The notes under the pieces are model-generated. The model was not told the origin of the DNA. It did no database searches and saw nothing but the letters and a program-made list of their open reading frames with translations. A stretch of 50,215 nucleotides of DNA from JAOAPY01 sp041492185 (GTDB taxonomy: Bacteria; Acidobacteriota; Blastocatellia; Pyrinomonadales; Pyrinomonadaceae), in the NCBI GenBank assembly GCA_041492185.1, contig JBGPWL010000027.1, positions 1 to 50,215 of the forward strand. Reading direction: 5' to 3'. Made by a program: the position numbers and the translations under genes. This document shows, piece after piece, positions 32,844 to 40,890 of this stretch (position 1 is the first letter of the stretch; each line of letters begins with the position of its first letter).

Positions 32844-34580
32844 TCACTCGTCGAGCCCGGCGCCTCCGAAAACCGGACGGCCACCCAGGGAGGTGTAGAA
32901 GCCGTAGAACGCTATTGCGGCAATCACCAGAATCCCGGCCACACTGTTTCCCACATACCAGGAGGACATTTGGGTCGTCAGGGGAAAGCGCTCCATGAGA
33001 ATGTTGAAAAAACCTTGCGCCACTATAGCTAATAAGCCGAAGCGAATCAGCAGAAGCATCATCAGAGCCCAGTAGATCAGACCGCCCGCCAAATCAACCA
33101 GAGCAAACTGGCTCCCCGTTGCCTCGAGGACAGTGAACAAGAGAACGAACGCGACCGCTGCCGCCCACTCCTTCCGCAGCAGGGCCCGGAGAAGGAACAG
33201 GATGAACAAAATCGCAAGCGGGATGATAAGTACTGGGCCCAAGTTTAATGCTAGTTCAGCAATGATCGTGCGCGCTCCCAGCAGCGTCCACACCGGGCCC
33301 GAATATGGTTGTGTCGGGGGATGGCCAAGCCAGGAAGGAATAAACCACTCCAGTCTTTTGAGAGCGACCGTGAACGCCGCGTAAAGACAACCGGCAAGCA
33401 CATCGCGTCCCACCAGTGGATCCCGAAACCCTCCCGCCAGCAAGCGGCTCCAGGAGACCAGCGTGCCGGGCCAGCGACGACGCACATAGGGCTCCATGGC
33501 AATGTAGAGAACCCAGATTAAACAGGAAAGGCCAAGCCCCCTGAACAAAAACTCGAGGAAGAGACCGAATTCGTCGATACTCGGAACGTGATGCGCGCCA
33601 AAAAACACCGCCACCGCGTAGGCCGCAAAAACAAAAGCTGCCAGGCGAGAAGCTCCCCGGCGATTCCCTCGGCCCAGGCGCAGGTTCCGCCGGGCAAGCA
33701 TTGCACTACCTACCAGCACTGAAAGCAGCAAGACGATGAAAACCACCAGAAATACCCGCTCGCCGGCCGTCGGCTGATAGTCCTGCATGCGTTCGGGGCG
33801 TGTCCACGGGCCAATCAACTCGAAGTAGACCGGCTTGCCCCGGTATGCCGCAGCCTCGATCCGCATCGGGATGTCGGGGCGCTCGGCCAGCGATCCGGTC
33901 CACGCAGCGCGGGCGTCGCTATAAACAGGAGGAGTCCAAGCCGGCTGCGTTGGCGGCCACTTGGAGGGATCAAGCCCCGCGGCAGAGAACAGCGGTGCCC
34001 AATCAGGTAACGACTGAGGTGAAGGCTCGGTGCCTGCCGCCTTCTCAACCTGTGGAGGGACTGCGATGAACTGCGTAAGGCGACCGAGTGGATTGAGCCT
34101 GACCAACGTCATCCCGGACACATCGAGCGGCGGGTCGTCCGTCCATACAGATCCCAATATGGGCGCATCCGAGCCCGAGAAGAAGGTTTTAGCCGCGAGC
34201 GGCCGGCGGCTGCCGCGATACCAAAACACGAACGGCCCGGTTTCGAGGTTGTCCCAACGCGTCTTCGACTTGTCGTGCTCTGCTATGTAGCGCAAAAAAC
34301 TCGGTGCCTCGTAGAACCCCATCCCACCGCGACCAACCAAACTGACGATGCGGTAGCGCTCGGTTAACATCGTGCCGGTCGCGAATCTGGCGCCATCTGC
34401 GGAATCAGCAGCAGAGCGAGCGGATGGCTGCGCCCGATCACCACCTCGCGCAGGCTCCTGCTGTTTGGACGGGGGCAGCAGTGCCGTTGGCCCCGAAGTC
34501 TCAGTCAACGCTGCGCCGCAATTCGGACAGGAGAGCGATGCTTCAGAGACCGAGTGTTTGCAAGAGGGACAAGTTGTCAT
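32844..34580 (-). CDS. Zinc-ribbon/membrane protein that lost its kinase domain
   Basis: A 578-residue protein. ATG 34580 has AGGAGT upstream. A zinc ribbon (C4, C7, C18, C21 in CPSCKHSVSEASLSCPNC) and a linker lead to LTERYRIVSLVGRGGMG, the normal opening of a Ser/Thr kinase with its glycine loop. It then jumps at about residue 88 into FYEAPSFLRYIAEHDKSKTR, which belongs to the C-terminal half of the usual ~950-residue architecture. The catalytic loop, DFG and the rest of the kinase are missing although the frame is intact. The remainder holds the extracytoplasmic domain (SGMTLVRLNPLGRLTQFIAV, YRGKPVYFELIGPWTRP) and about eight membrane helices. It cannot phosphorylate; whether it is expressed is unknown. 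Confidence 0.8.
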   Translation of the reverse strand: MTTCPSCKHSVSEASLSCPNCGAALTETSGPTALLPPSKQQEPARGGDRAQPSARSAADSADGARFATGTMLTERYRIVSLVGRGGMGFYEAPSFLRYIAEHDKSKTRWDNLETGPFVFWYRGSRRPLAAKTFFSGSDAPILGSVWTDDPPLDVSGMTLVRLNPLGRLTQFIAVPPQVEKAAGTEPSPQSLPDWAPLFSAAGLDPSKWPPTQPAWTPPVYSDARAAWTGSLAERPDIPMRIEAAAYRGKPVYFELIGPWTRPERMQDYQPTAGERVFLVVFIVLLLSVLVGSAMLARRNLRLGRGNRRGASRLAAFVFAAYAVAVFFGAHHVPSIDEFGLFLEFLFRGLGLSCLIWVLYIAMEPYVRRRWPGTLVSWSRLLAGGFRDPLVGRDVLAGCLYAAFTVALKRLEWFIPSWLGHPPTQPYSGPVWTLLGARTIIAELALNLGPVLIIPLAILFILFLLRALLRKEWAAAVAFVLLFTVLEATGSQFALVDLAGGLIYWALMMLLLIRFGLLAIVAQGFFNILMERFPLTTQMSSWYVGNSVAGILVIAAIAFYGFYTSLGGRPVFGGAGLDE

Positions 34581-34753
34581 AAGACTCCTGCGCTCCATAT
34601 CATCCCTTCAGGACCGCTATCATCGTTCTTATGATTCGAAGTCACAATTCGAAATCTGATATTCGTCGCGCATTCTATCCGAGTTAGCAAACGTGAGGCT
34701 AGGTTTGAGCTGCTATAGCTTTGGCTTGCTGCAAAGGCAATTGACGCCCGACG

Positions 34754-36469
34754 CTACGGCAGACCGATGCGACGCTCGAGGTCGCCGAAGCGCGAGTCTG
34801 AGCGCAGTCGGTCAAGAGTTGGATCCATTTTCAAGCTGACCAATTGAACATCGTGTTGCTCGTAAGCTTTGTTGAGCCACTCGAACGCGGGGTCTCGCTG
34901 GCCCAGCGCGGCGTAGATCCCGGCTATCGAATACGACGACACACTTGTCCCTTTGGCGCTCGCCTTAATGACTTCGTCAAGCAGCTTCATCGCCTTACTG
35001 TTTTTTCCCCACCGGGCGTAAGCGTGGCCGATGATTGCTTTCATTGCCGTCTCTACGATGGCCACACCTTTTGAAAGCTCCAGCACTTTCTGATATTCGG
35101 CCATAGCTTGTTCGTACAGTCCCTGCTGAAGATAGGCGTTGCCGAGCACGCTGTGAGCTGCGACAAAAGCAGGCTCCATGTCGATGATTTTCTGAAGTAC
35201 TTCCGACGCCCGCTCGTATTGACGCGCCAGGTAGAAAGTTAATGCGGGAGTCATGTTCATAAGAAGCGAGAGCGGATCAAGCTCGACCGCTCGTTTCGCC
35301 AGTGGCATGGCCTCGTCGTGCTGACCCACATTTGCCAGGGTGATGGCGTACCAATGATGAGCTTCGGCGTAGTTGGGATTCAACTCAAGCGCTTGCTTGA
35401 ACTCTGTTTCCGCGCCGGCAAAGTCCCAATCATAAAGAAATTTGTGAAAGCCCATTGAAGCGTGAGCTTCGCCCAGCGTTTCGTCCAACTCCAGAGCTTT
35501 TATCACAGCCTTATTTGCTTCCACCCGATTCGCAACATAGTTATAGCCATCAGCCAGGCCGCAGTAGGCCAACGCATAATGCGGGTCTTTTTCGATCGCT
35601 TGCCGGAAGTGCGCGATTCCTTTTTCGACTCCGTCCAGCGTCAATTTGTTGAAGTAATAACGGCCCTTCAGATAAAGGTGGTAAGCGTCCGTCTTTTCTG
35701 TATGGCGTCGCGCCAGTCGTTGCTGCTCGGCACTGGTGAGCTTCAATCGCAGCTTCTCCGTGATCTCACGCGCGATCGTTTCCTGCAGCGCGAAGATGTC
35801 TGCCGACTGCCGATTGTATTGTGCGCCCCAGAGGTGACGTTCATCGCGCGCGTCTACAAGCTCAACACTAATTGACAACATATCCTCGCGCTCGGCGACG
35901 CGGCCCGTCACTACCGCCTGCACATTCAACTCGCGCCCGACCGTCTGCGTGTCCGTTTCGCGCCCTTTGTAGCGAAAGGCGGAGTTACGCGACATGACTT
36001 TGAGATGTGGTAACCGGGACAGGTTATTGATCAGGCTCTCGGCGATTCCGTCTGAGAGATATTCCAGGTTTGCGTCGCCCGCGACATTTACGAAAGGCAG
36101 GACCGCGATCGAGTCTATCGCTGGACCGGCGTGTTCGTCGCGCACCACATGGACGTTTGCCACAAAGCGATAGCCGCGCCAGGGAACGGTTTCAACGTAC
36201 TGGTGCTTGGTTGGGCTTTCGCCCAGCGCCTTTCTCAACGTCGATATGTTCCGCGCGAGGTTTCCTTCTTCAACCGAGGTGTTGGGCCAGACGAGTTTCA
36301 TCACCTCGTCCTTGTTGAGTATGTGTCCGCTGTTTTGCACAAAGATGAGCAGAATGTCGAAGACCTTTGGCGTTAGCGGCACAACTTCGCCGTTGCGGAG
36401 CAGTCGCCGCTCACGCGCATCCACGCGAAAGGGACCAAACTCGTATGACGTTTTCGTCTGCCAGAACAT
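34754..36469 (-). CDS. Winged-helix (OmpR-type) regulator with TolB-like and TPR modules
   Basis: A 571-residue cytoplasmic transcription factor of CadC-like domain order. The N-terminal DNA-binding domain reads YEFGPFRVDARERRLLRNGE then LTPKVFDILLIFVQNSGHIL and VSTLRK-like NISTLRKALGE, with the recognition region VETVPWRGYRF. Residues ~120-255 are a TolB/FlgO-like domain (IDSIAVLPFVNVAGDANLEY), and the rest TPRs. No membrane segment is present, unlike CadC itself. From about residue 120 the sequence parallels the TPR kinase at 30270, down to the last residues (DPTLDRLRSDSRFGDLERRI). Tandem TTTCCGAA repeats 28-39 bp before its start suggest autoregulation. It is divergent from the NTF2-like gene. 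Confidence 0.9.
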   Translation of the reverse strand: MFWQTKTSYEFGPFRVDARERRLLRNGEVVPLTPKVFDILLIFVQNSGHILNKDEVMKLVWPNTSVEEGNLARNISTLRKALGESPTKHQYVETVPWRGYRFVANVHVVRDEHAGPAIDSIAVLPFVNVAGDANLEYLSDGIAESLINNLSRLPHLKVMSRNSAFRYKGRETDTQTVGRELNVQAVVTGRVAEREDMLSISVELVDARDERHLWGAQYNRQSADIFALQETIAREITEKLRLKLTSAEQQRLARRHTEKTDAYHLYLKGRYYFNKLTLDGVEKGIAHFRQAIEKDPHYALAYCGLADGYNYVANRVEANKAVIKALELDETLGEAHASMGFHKFLYDWDFAGAETEFKQALELNPNYAEAHHWYAITLANVGQHDEAMPLAKRAVELDPLSLLMNMTPALTFYLARQYERASEVLQKIIDMEPAFVAAHSVLGNAYLQQGLYEQAMAEYQKVLELSKGVAIVETAMKAIIGHAYARWGKNSKAMKLLDEVIKASAKGTSVSSYSIAGIYAALGQRDPAFEWLNKAYEQHDVQLVSLKMDPTLDRLRSDSRFGDLERRIGLP

Positions 36470-36496
36470 TCCAGCCCGAGGTCTTTACCGTAAATC

Positions 36497-36515
36497 TTTC
36501 CGAAACTTTTCCGAA
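36497..36515. promoter_or_regulatory. Tandem direct repeat TTTCCGAA, likely OmpR-type operator
   Basis: TTTCCGAA occurs at 36497-36504 and again at 36508-36515, an 11-bp period, in the divergent promoter between the winged-helix regulator and the NTF2-like gene. OmpR/PhoB-type winged helices bind head-to-tail sites with this spacing. Binding by the adjacent regulator is an inference. Confidence 0.5.
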
Positions 36516-36666
36516 CTCGCGAAGGACTTTTTGTCGGGCCCGGGCATATCTTCCACAGCAGCCGTGGGCCGGCAATTTGCTGAAGCAGGAGAAGCCGCGC
36601 TCATTGTATTGGGAAGGCCGTAGGCCGAGCAACCGAATGTGGACCAAATGAAAAGGAGAGAAACAG

Positions 36667-37077
36667 ATGAACGAAGTTGAAAGAGAGATATTCACGTTGG
36701 AACAAGAACTCACGCAAACCGAGATGCGAGTTGACGTCGAGGCACTCGATCGCATCTACGCAGATGACATCATGGTCACGGCTCCGATCGGTCTTTGCGT
36801 TGACAAACCGGCAGTGATGGCAGAGGTGCGTCAGGCGGCAGACAAGGCCAGGATTGAAAAGTACGACAAGAGCGATCTGAAAGTCCGCGCGTTTGGCAGT
36901 ACCGCCGTGACGAGTTACCGGATAAACGCGAAGGCGACGTTTGAAGGGACTGAGATCATTCGCGAGTTTTGTATCACGAACGTGTGGATGAAGCGTCACG
37001 AACGCTGGCAGATAGTCGCCCGACACGCGGCCAATCTCGAGCAGCCGGCGGCTGCCATGGCCGAGAGCGCCGCCTAA
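36667..37077 (+). CDS. NTF2-like (DUF4440/SnoaL-type) protein
   Basis: A 136-residue protein with a strong AAAAGGAGAG ribosome-binding site. The cone-like NTF2 fold is indicated by an N-terminal helix (EVEREIFTLEQELTQTEMRV), the YADDIMVTAPIG segment, FGSTAVTSYRINAKATFEG and ITNVWMKRHERWQIVARHA at the end. Members include ketosteroid isomerases, small-molecule-binding proteins and protein-assembly domains; no catalytic pair is obvious here. It is divergent from the winged-helix regulator at 36469 and lies downstream of the tandem repeat, so it may be that regulator's target (inference). Its end is 17 bp from the convergent kinase gene. Confidence 0.82.
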   Translation: MNEVEREIFTLEQELTQTEMRVDVEALDRIYADDIMVTAPIGLCVDKPAVMAEVRQAADKARIEKYDKSDLKVRAFGSTAVTSYRINAKATFEGTEIIREFCITNVWMKRHERWQIVARHAANLEQPAAAMAESAA

Positions 37078-37093
37078 CCGTCAGACTGTTTGC

Positions 37094-39928
37094 TCATTTA
37101 GCGTCGCTGATGAGGACCGCGTCTCTGGTCAGGTTACCGCGTGAGAGGGCCAACTGCTTGCCGTCTCGTGAATAGGCAAACGAGAAAAGGCTGTCGGGTT
37201 TGAAATCCGCGATGGGCGTCGGCGTGCCGCCGTCGAACGATTGGCGCCAGAGGCTCGCTTCCCCGACAGAAGTGTGACGACCCAGGTAAACCAGCGCGCG
37301 ACCATCCGCGCTCCAGCGCAACAACCGATCGCTGGCCAGGATTGGAACCTCAAAAGTCTTGATTGGATCCCCACCCGTAAGGGGAATGATGATCAACTTG
37401 AAAGATGATTTCGCTTGCTGCGCAACTTCGATGTACGCGAGCTGCTTACCATCGGGAGAGACGCTGGGACTGGTAGCCTGCGTATTTGAGGCGATGCGCA
37501 CCGGCGCTCCGCCGTCAATCGGCACTTTCCAAATGCCGGCGTTCTTGTTCTCGGTTGAGCAGTAGATTACCCATTGATTGTCCGGCGTGATGTCCGGATC
37601 CACATCATTCTCACCCGTGGTTAATTGCTTCAAATTACCGCCATCGATATCCATTCGCCATAAATTCCAATTGCCGGTGCGCAGAGATTGAAAGACGACG
37701 TAGCGTCCGTTTGGTGAGACGACCGGGTTCTCGTCTGCCTGCGGATGATCGGTCAATTGTTTCTGATTGCTGCCATCGGCATTCATGATCCAGATGTCGG
37801 CGTTGCCGCTCGCGTACGAGCCATACACAACTCGCCCGTCCTTCGTCCACGACATACCACGCGCGCCATTCTGTTGCTGGCTTCTGCTTGTGATCTGTCG
37901 CGCCCTGGCGGCGTCAACTGAAGCTCCAACCCAAATGTCAGCGACCGTTGTCGCTTGTAGCGAAACCAGGGTTGATCCGTCGGCAGTCACGCCCAGACTC
38001 GCGTCGCCATAGCGGTTCAGATCGTTTGTCACGCGCCGCACTTCACCACCCGGATAAGAGACTTGCCAAATTTGGCGGTCGCTGGTAATCGGTGGCGAGG
38101 CGAGAAAGACGATCCCGCTGCCATCAGCAAACCAGGCGACCCGATTCACACCCGACCATTGCTGCGAAGTCACTGGCTTGATTGTTCCATCGGCCACCGA
38201 CACCACTGAAACAGTCATGTGTCGCCCGCCCGTCGTCGTTCCGGTACCGCAGGCAATCAACTTTCCGTCCGGCGACCACGAGGCGCCGTTGAAGGAAAAC
38301 CAGTCGCTGCCCGACAACGAAGCCAGTCGATGCTGGTTACTTCCATCGGCGTCTGCGATGATCAGTTCCGTCACATTTGCGTCCGGCGCGCGCGCAAAAA
38401 CGAACTGCTTGCCGTCCGGCGAGAAGCTGACCGGGCTGCGAATGTTCTCGAGGATCCTTCTTATGTCGCGACCCAGGACCGTCACCCGGAAAAGCGATCC
38501 CGTTAAGTTGCTCTTGTCCCACAGAACGTAATAGACGAAGTTACCATCAGGCGAAAAAGTCGTCGCACCCAAACTCAATACTTCAGCGGACGGAACGATC
38601 GGCACGGTGCTGCCTGTGGGCAGGTGCATGGTCCAGAGACCTTGCCGATCATTCTCGGTCACGTCGTACACGACGTACTTGCCGTCGGGCGAGATGACGA
38701 CGTCCGAGACGGTGCCGAGCGTCGTTAGTTTTTTGATTGATATGCTCTGAAAATGTACCAATGGCGATCTCGCGCGAAAACGATACGCGGCGTAGAAGAT
38801 GCCGGCCGCTATGAGCAGGAGCAAACCGAAGGCCACGAATGCTCCGGTTTTGTGCCGCTTGATTTCAGTGATGATGTATTCCGCGCTTGAGGTGGGGTGC
38901 GCGAGTGCGTCTTCAGTTGCCGTGGCATAGCTGATAGCTTGCGTACCCGACATTGAGTCTCGAGAGATCGATTTTGTCTGATCGCCCACGATCCGCGAAA
39001 GCTCACCGGTTGCGATTGCGTGCGGCGCAATTGATCTTTCGATTTCGCCCTGCAGATCCAGATCGCGCCGCAGATTCTTGAGATCGATCATCAAGTCGCG
39101 CGAGGTCTGATAGCGGCTATCGCGATCTTTTGATAAGCATTTGCGCACGATGCGTTGCAGTTCGGTGGGCGCGTTGGGCGCGAAGGCCGCCAGCGAGGCG
39201 GGTTCCTGATCGAGGATTGAAACCATCACGTGGCTCTTGGTCTCGCCAACGAACGGAAGGCCGCGGGCCACCATCTCGTACATCACGACGCCCAGGCTCC
39301 AGATGTCAGTGCGCGCGTCCAACTCCAGACCGCGGACCTGTTCGGGAGACATGTAGCGTGCGGTCCCCAACACCGTTCCGGGATCGGTCCTAACCAGACC
39401 TCGCGTTTCCGCTTCGGGATCAACCTGCGAAAGATCTTTTTCCTCAGTAAGTTTTGCCAGCCCAAAATCCAGCACCTTCACAATGCCATCGCGCCGCAGC
39501 ATGATGTTTTCGGGCTTGATGTCGCGATGAACAATACCGGCCGCATGGGCGGCCGAAAGCGCGCTCGCCACTTGAATAGCGATTTCCAGCACCTCGCCGA
39601 TTTTCATTCGCGTGTTGTTTAGATGATGACGAAGAGTTTCGCCATCGATGAACTCCGTGGCGATGAAGTGGCCGGCGTCCGTGTCGTCAATTTCATAGAT
39701 GGTGAGGATGTTGGGATGATTCAAAGCGGAAACAGTTCTCGCCTCCTGCACGAAGCGACTCATTCTGTCGCGACGCGAGGCAAGCTCGGGGTGAAGAATC
39801 TTTATGGCCACCTGGCGCTCGAGTTTCGTGTCCTGGGCCAGATAGACTTCACCCATCCCCCCGCCGCCAAGCAGGGACTTGATTTCGTAACGGCCAAGAC
39901 GAGCACCCGGCAAAATTGATGTGCTCAA
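37094..39928 (-). CDS. Ser/Thr protein kinase with WD40-like beta-propeller
   Basis: A 944-residue membrane kinase. The kinase domain shows GGGGMGEVYLAQDTKLERQV, K43 in AIKILHPELA, HRDIKPEN (134-141), DFG (154-156) and ARYMSPEQVRG. A membrane segment lies near residue 370 (FVAFGLLLLIAAGIFYAAY). The outer half (~390-940) is a TolB/PD40 propeller with repeats of the type SPDGKYVVY, SPDGNFVYYVLW, SPDGKQFVFARA, TPDNQWVIYC and SPDGKQLAYIEV. Such propeller kinases are abundant in acidobacteria and sense unknown ligands outside the membrane. The gene is intact. It converges on the NTF2-like gene and is divergent from larB. Confidence 0.93.
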   Translation of the reverse strand: MSTSILPGARLGRYEIKSLLGGGGMGEVYLAQDTKLERQVAIKILHPELASRRDRMSRFVQEARTVSALNHPNILTIYEIDDTDAGHFIATEFIDGETLRHHLNNTRMKIGEVLEIAIQVASALSAAHAAGIVHRDIKPENIMLRRDGIVKVLDFGLAKLTEEKDLSQVDPEAETRGLVRTDPGTVLGTARYMSPEQVRGLELDARTDIWSLGVVMYEMVARGLPFVGETKSHVMVSILDQEPASLAAFAPNAPTELQRIVRKCLSKDRDSRYQTSRDLMIDLKNLRRDLDLQGEIERSIAPHAIATGELSRIVGDQTKSISRDSMSGTQAISYATATEDALAHPTSSAEYIITEIKRHKTGAFVAFGLLLLIAAGIFYAAYRFRARSPLVHFQSISIKKLTTLGTVSDVVISPDGKYVVYDVTENDRQGLWTMHLPTGSTVPIVPSAEVLSLGATTFSPDGNFVYYVLWDKSNLTGSLFRVTVLGRDIRRILENIRSPVSFSPDGKQFVFARAPDANVTELIIADADGSNQHRLASLSGSDWFSFNGASWSPDGKLIACGTGTTTGGRHMTVSVVSVADGTIKPVTSQQWSGVNRVAWFADGSGIVFLASPPITSDRQIWQVSYPGGEVRRVTNDLNRYGDASLGVTADGSTLVSLQATTVADIWVGASVDAARARQITSRSQQQNGARGMSWTKDGRVVYGSYASGNADIWIMNADGSNQKQLTDHPQADENPVVSPNGRYVVFQSLRTGNWNLWRMDIDGGNLKQLTTGENDVDPDITPDNQWVIYCSTENKNAGIWKVPIDGGAPVRIASNTQATSPSVSPDGKQLAYIEVAQQAKSSFKLIIIPLTGGDPIKTFEVPILASDRLLRWSADGRALVYLGRHTSVGEASLWRQSFDGGTPTPIADFKPDSLFSFAYSRDGKQLALSRGNLTRDAVLISDAK

Positions 39929-40123
39929 ATTGATAAGCTCTCTCTGGACTCTGGTTCGCGGAAAACTTTGGGCGAAGGATCATGGTCCTTCTGGTGACGC
40001 GCATTCTATCGGAGTTTCATCAGATTCGCCAGCACTAGATCAACGAATCCACGCCAGCGATTTGCATCCGACTTTTCTTAACGTCGTGACATTCGCCGCT
40101 GTTGCGCGGCATACTAGGAGCAG

Positions 40124-40888
40124 ATGGATTTACCAGAACTGGAAAGACTTCTTGCAGCGCATCGCAGCGGCGAACTGGACACGCGCGGAGCCGCGCGGCA
40201 GATTCGCGATCTGCATTACGAAGACATCGGATACGCGCGAGTCGATCATTCGCGATCGTCGCGACAGGGTTTTCCGGAAGTTGTTTTCGGCGCCGGCAAG
40301 ACACGCGCGCAGGTGGTGGGCATCGTCGATCGTTTGGTCCAGCGCTCGCCGAATGTGATCGTTACGCACACCGATGAAGGCACGTATGGTGAAGTGCGCA
40401 ACGTCGCAACCGATGCGGAGTGGCACGCATCGGCCCGCTTGATACGCATTCAAAGAGATCGAACCGAACGAGGCGTCGGCGAGATTGCCGTAGTCACTGC
40501 CGGCACGAGCGACATACCAGTTGCCGAAGAAGCAGCGTTGACGGCGGAAGCGATGGGCAATCGAACGGAGCGCATCTGGGATGTTGGTGTTGCCGGCATC
40601 CATCGCGTGCTATCTGAACGCGCTCTGCTGCAACGCGCTCGAGTAATCATCGTCGCCGCCGGCATGGAGGGCGCGTTGCCGTCGGTGGTCGGCGGCCTGG
40701 TTGGCGTTCCCGTTGTGGCGGTGCCAACGAGTATTGGATATGGCGCTTCGTTTGGCGGCATAGCGGCTCTGCTGGGTATGTTAAATTCGTGCGCTTCAAA
40801 CGTCACCGTCGTCAACATCGACAATGGCTTCGGCGCCGGCTTTGTTGCCAGTTTGATCAATCGAAAATGGGAAGCGCAGTTGGATTGA
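40124..40888 (+). CDS. larB: Nickel-pincer cofactor biosynthesis protein LarB
   Basis: LarB carboxylates and hydrolyses nicotinic acid adenine dinucleotide to make the dicarboxylated pyridinium precursor of the nickel-pincer nucleotide used by lactate racemase and related enzymes. The 254-residue product follows the family closely: GFPEVVFGAGKT, VIVTHTDEGTYGEV, VVTAGTSDIPVAEEA, and the AIR-carboxylase-like AAGMEGALPSVVGGLVGVPV with GYGASFGGIAALLGML. AGGAGC precedes its ATG. The partner genes larC and larE are absent in this window, so it is locally an orphan. It ends two bases before the lipoprotein gene's start. Confidence 0.93.
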   Translation: MDLPELERLLAAHRSGELDTRGAARQIRDLHYEDIGYARVDHSRSSRQGFPEVVFGAGKTRAQVVGIVDRLVQRSPNVIVTHTDEGTYGEVRNVATDAEWHASARLIRIQRDRTERGVGEIAVVTAGTSDIPVAEEAALTAEAMGNRTERIWDVGVAGIHRVLSERALLQRARVIIVAAGMEGALPSVVGGLVGVPVVAVPTSIGYGASFGGIAALLGMLNSCASNVTVVNIDNGFGAGFVASLINRKWEAQLD

Positions 40889-40890
40889 GA

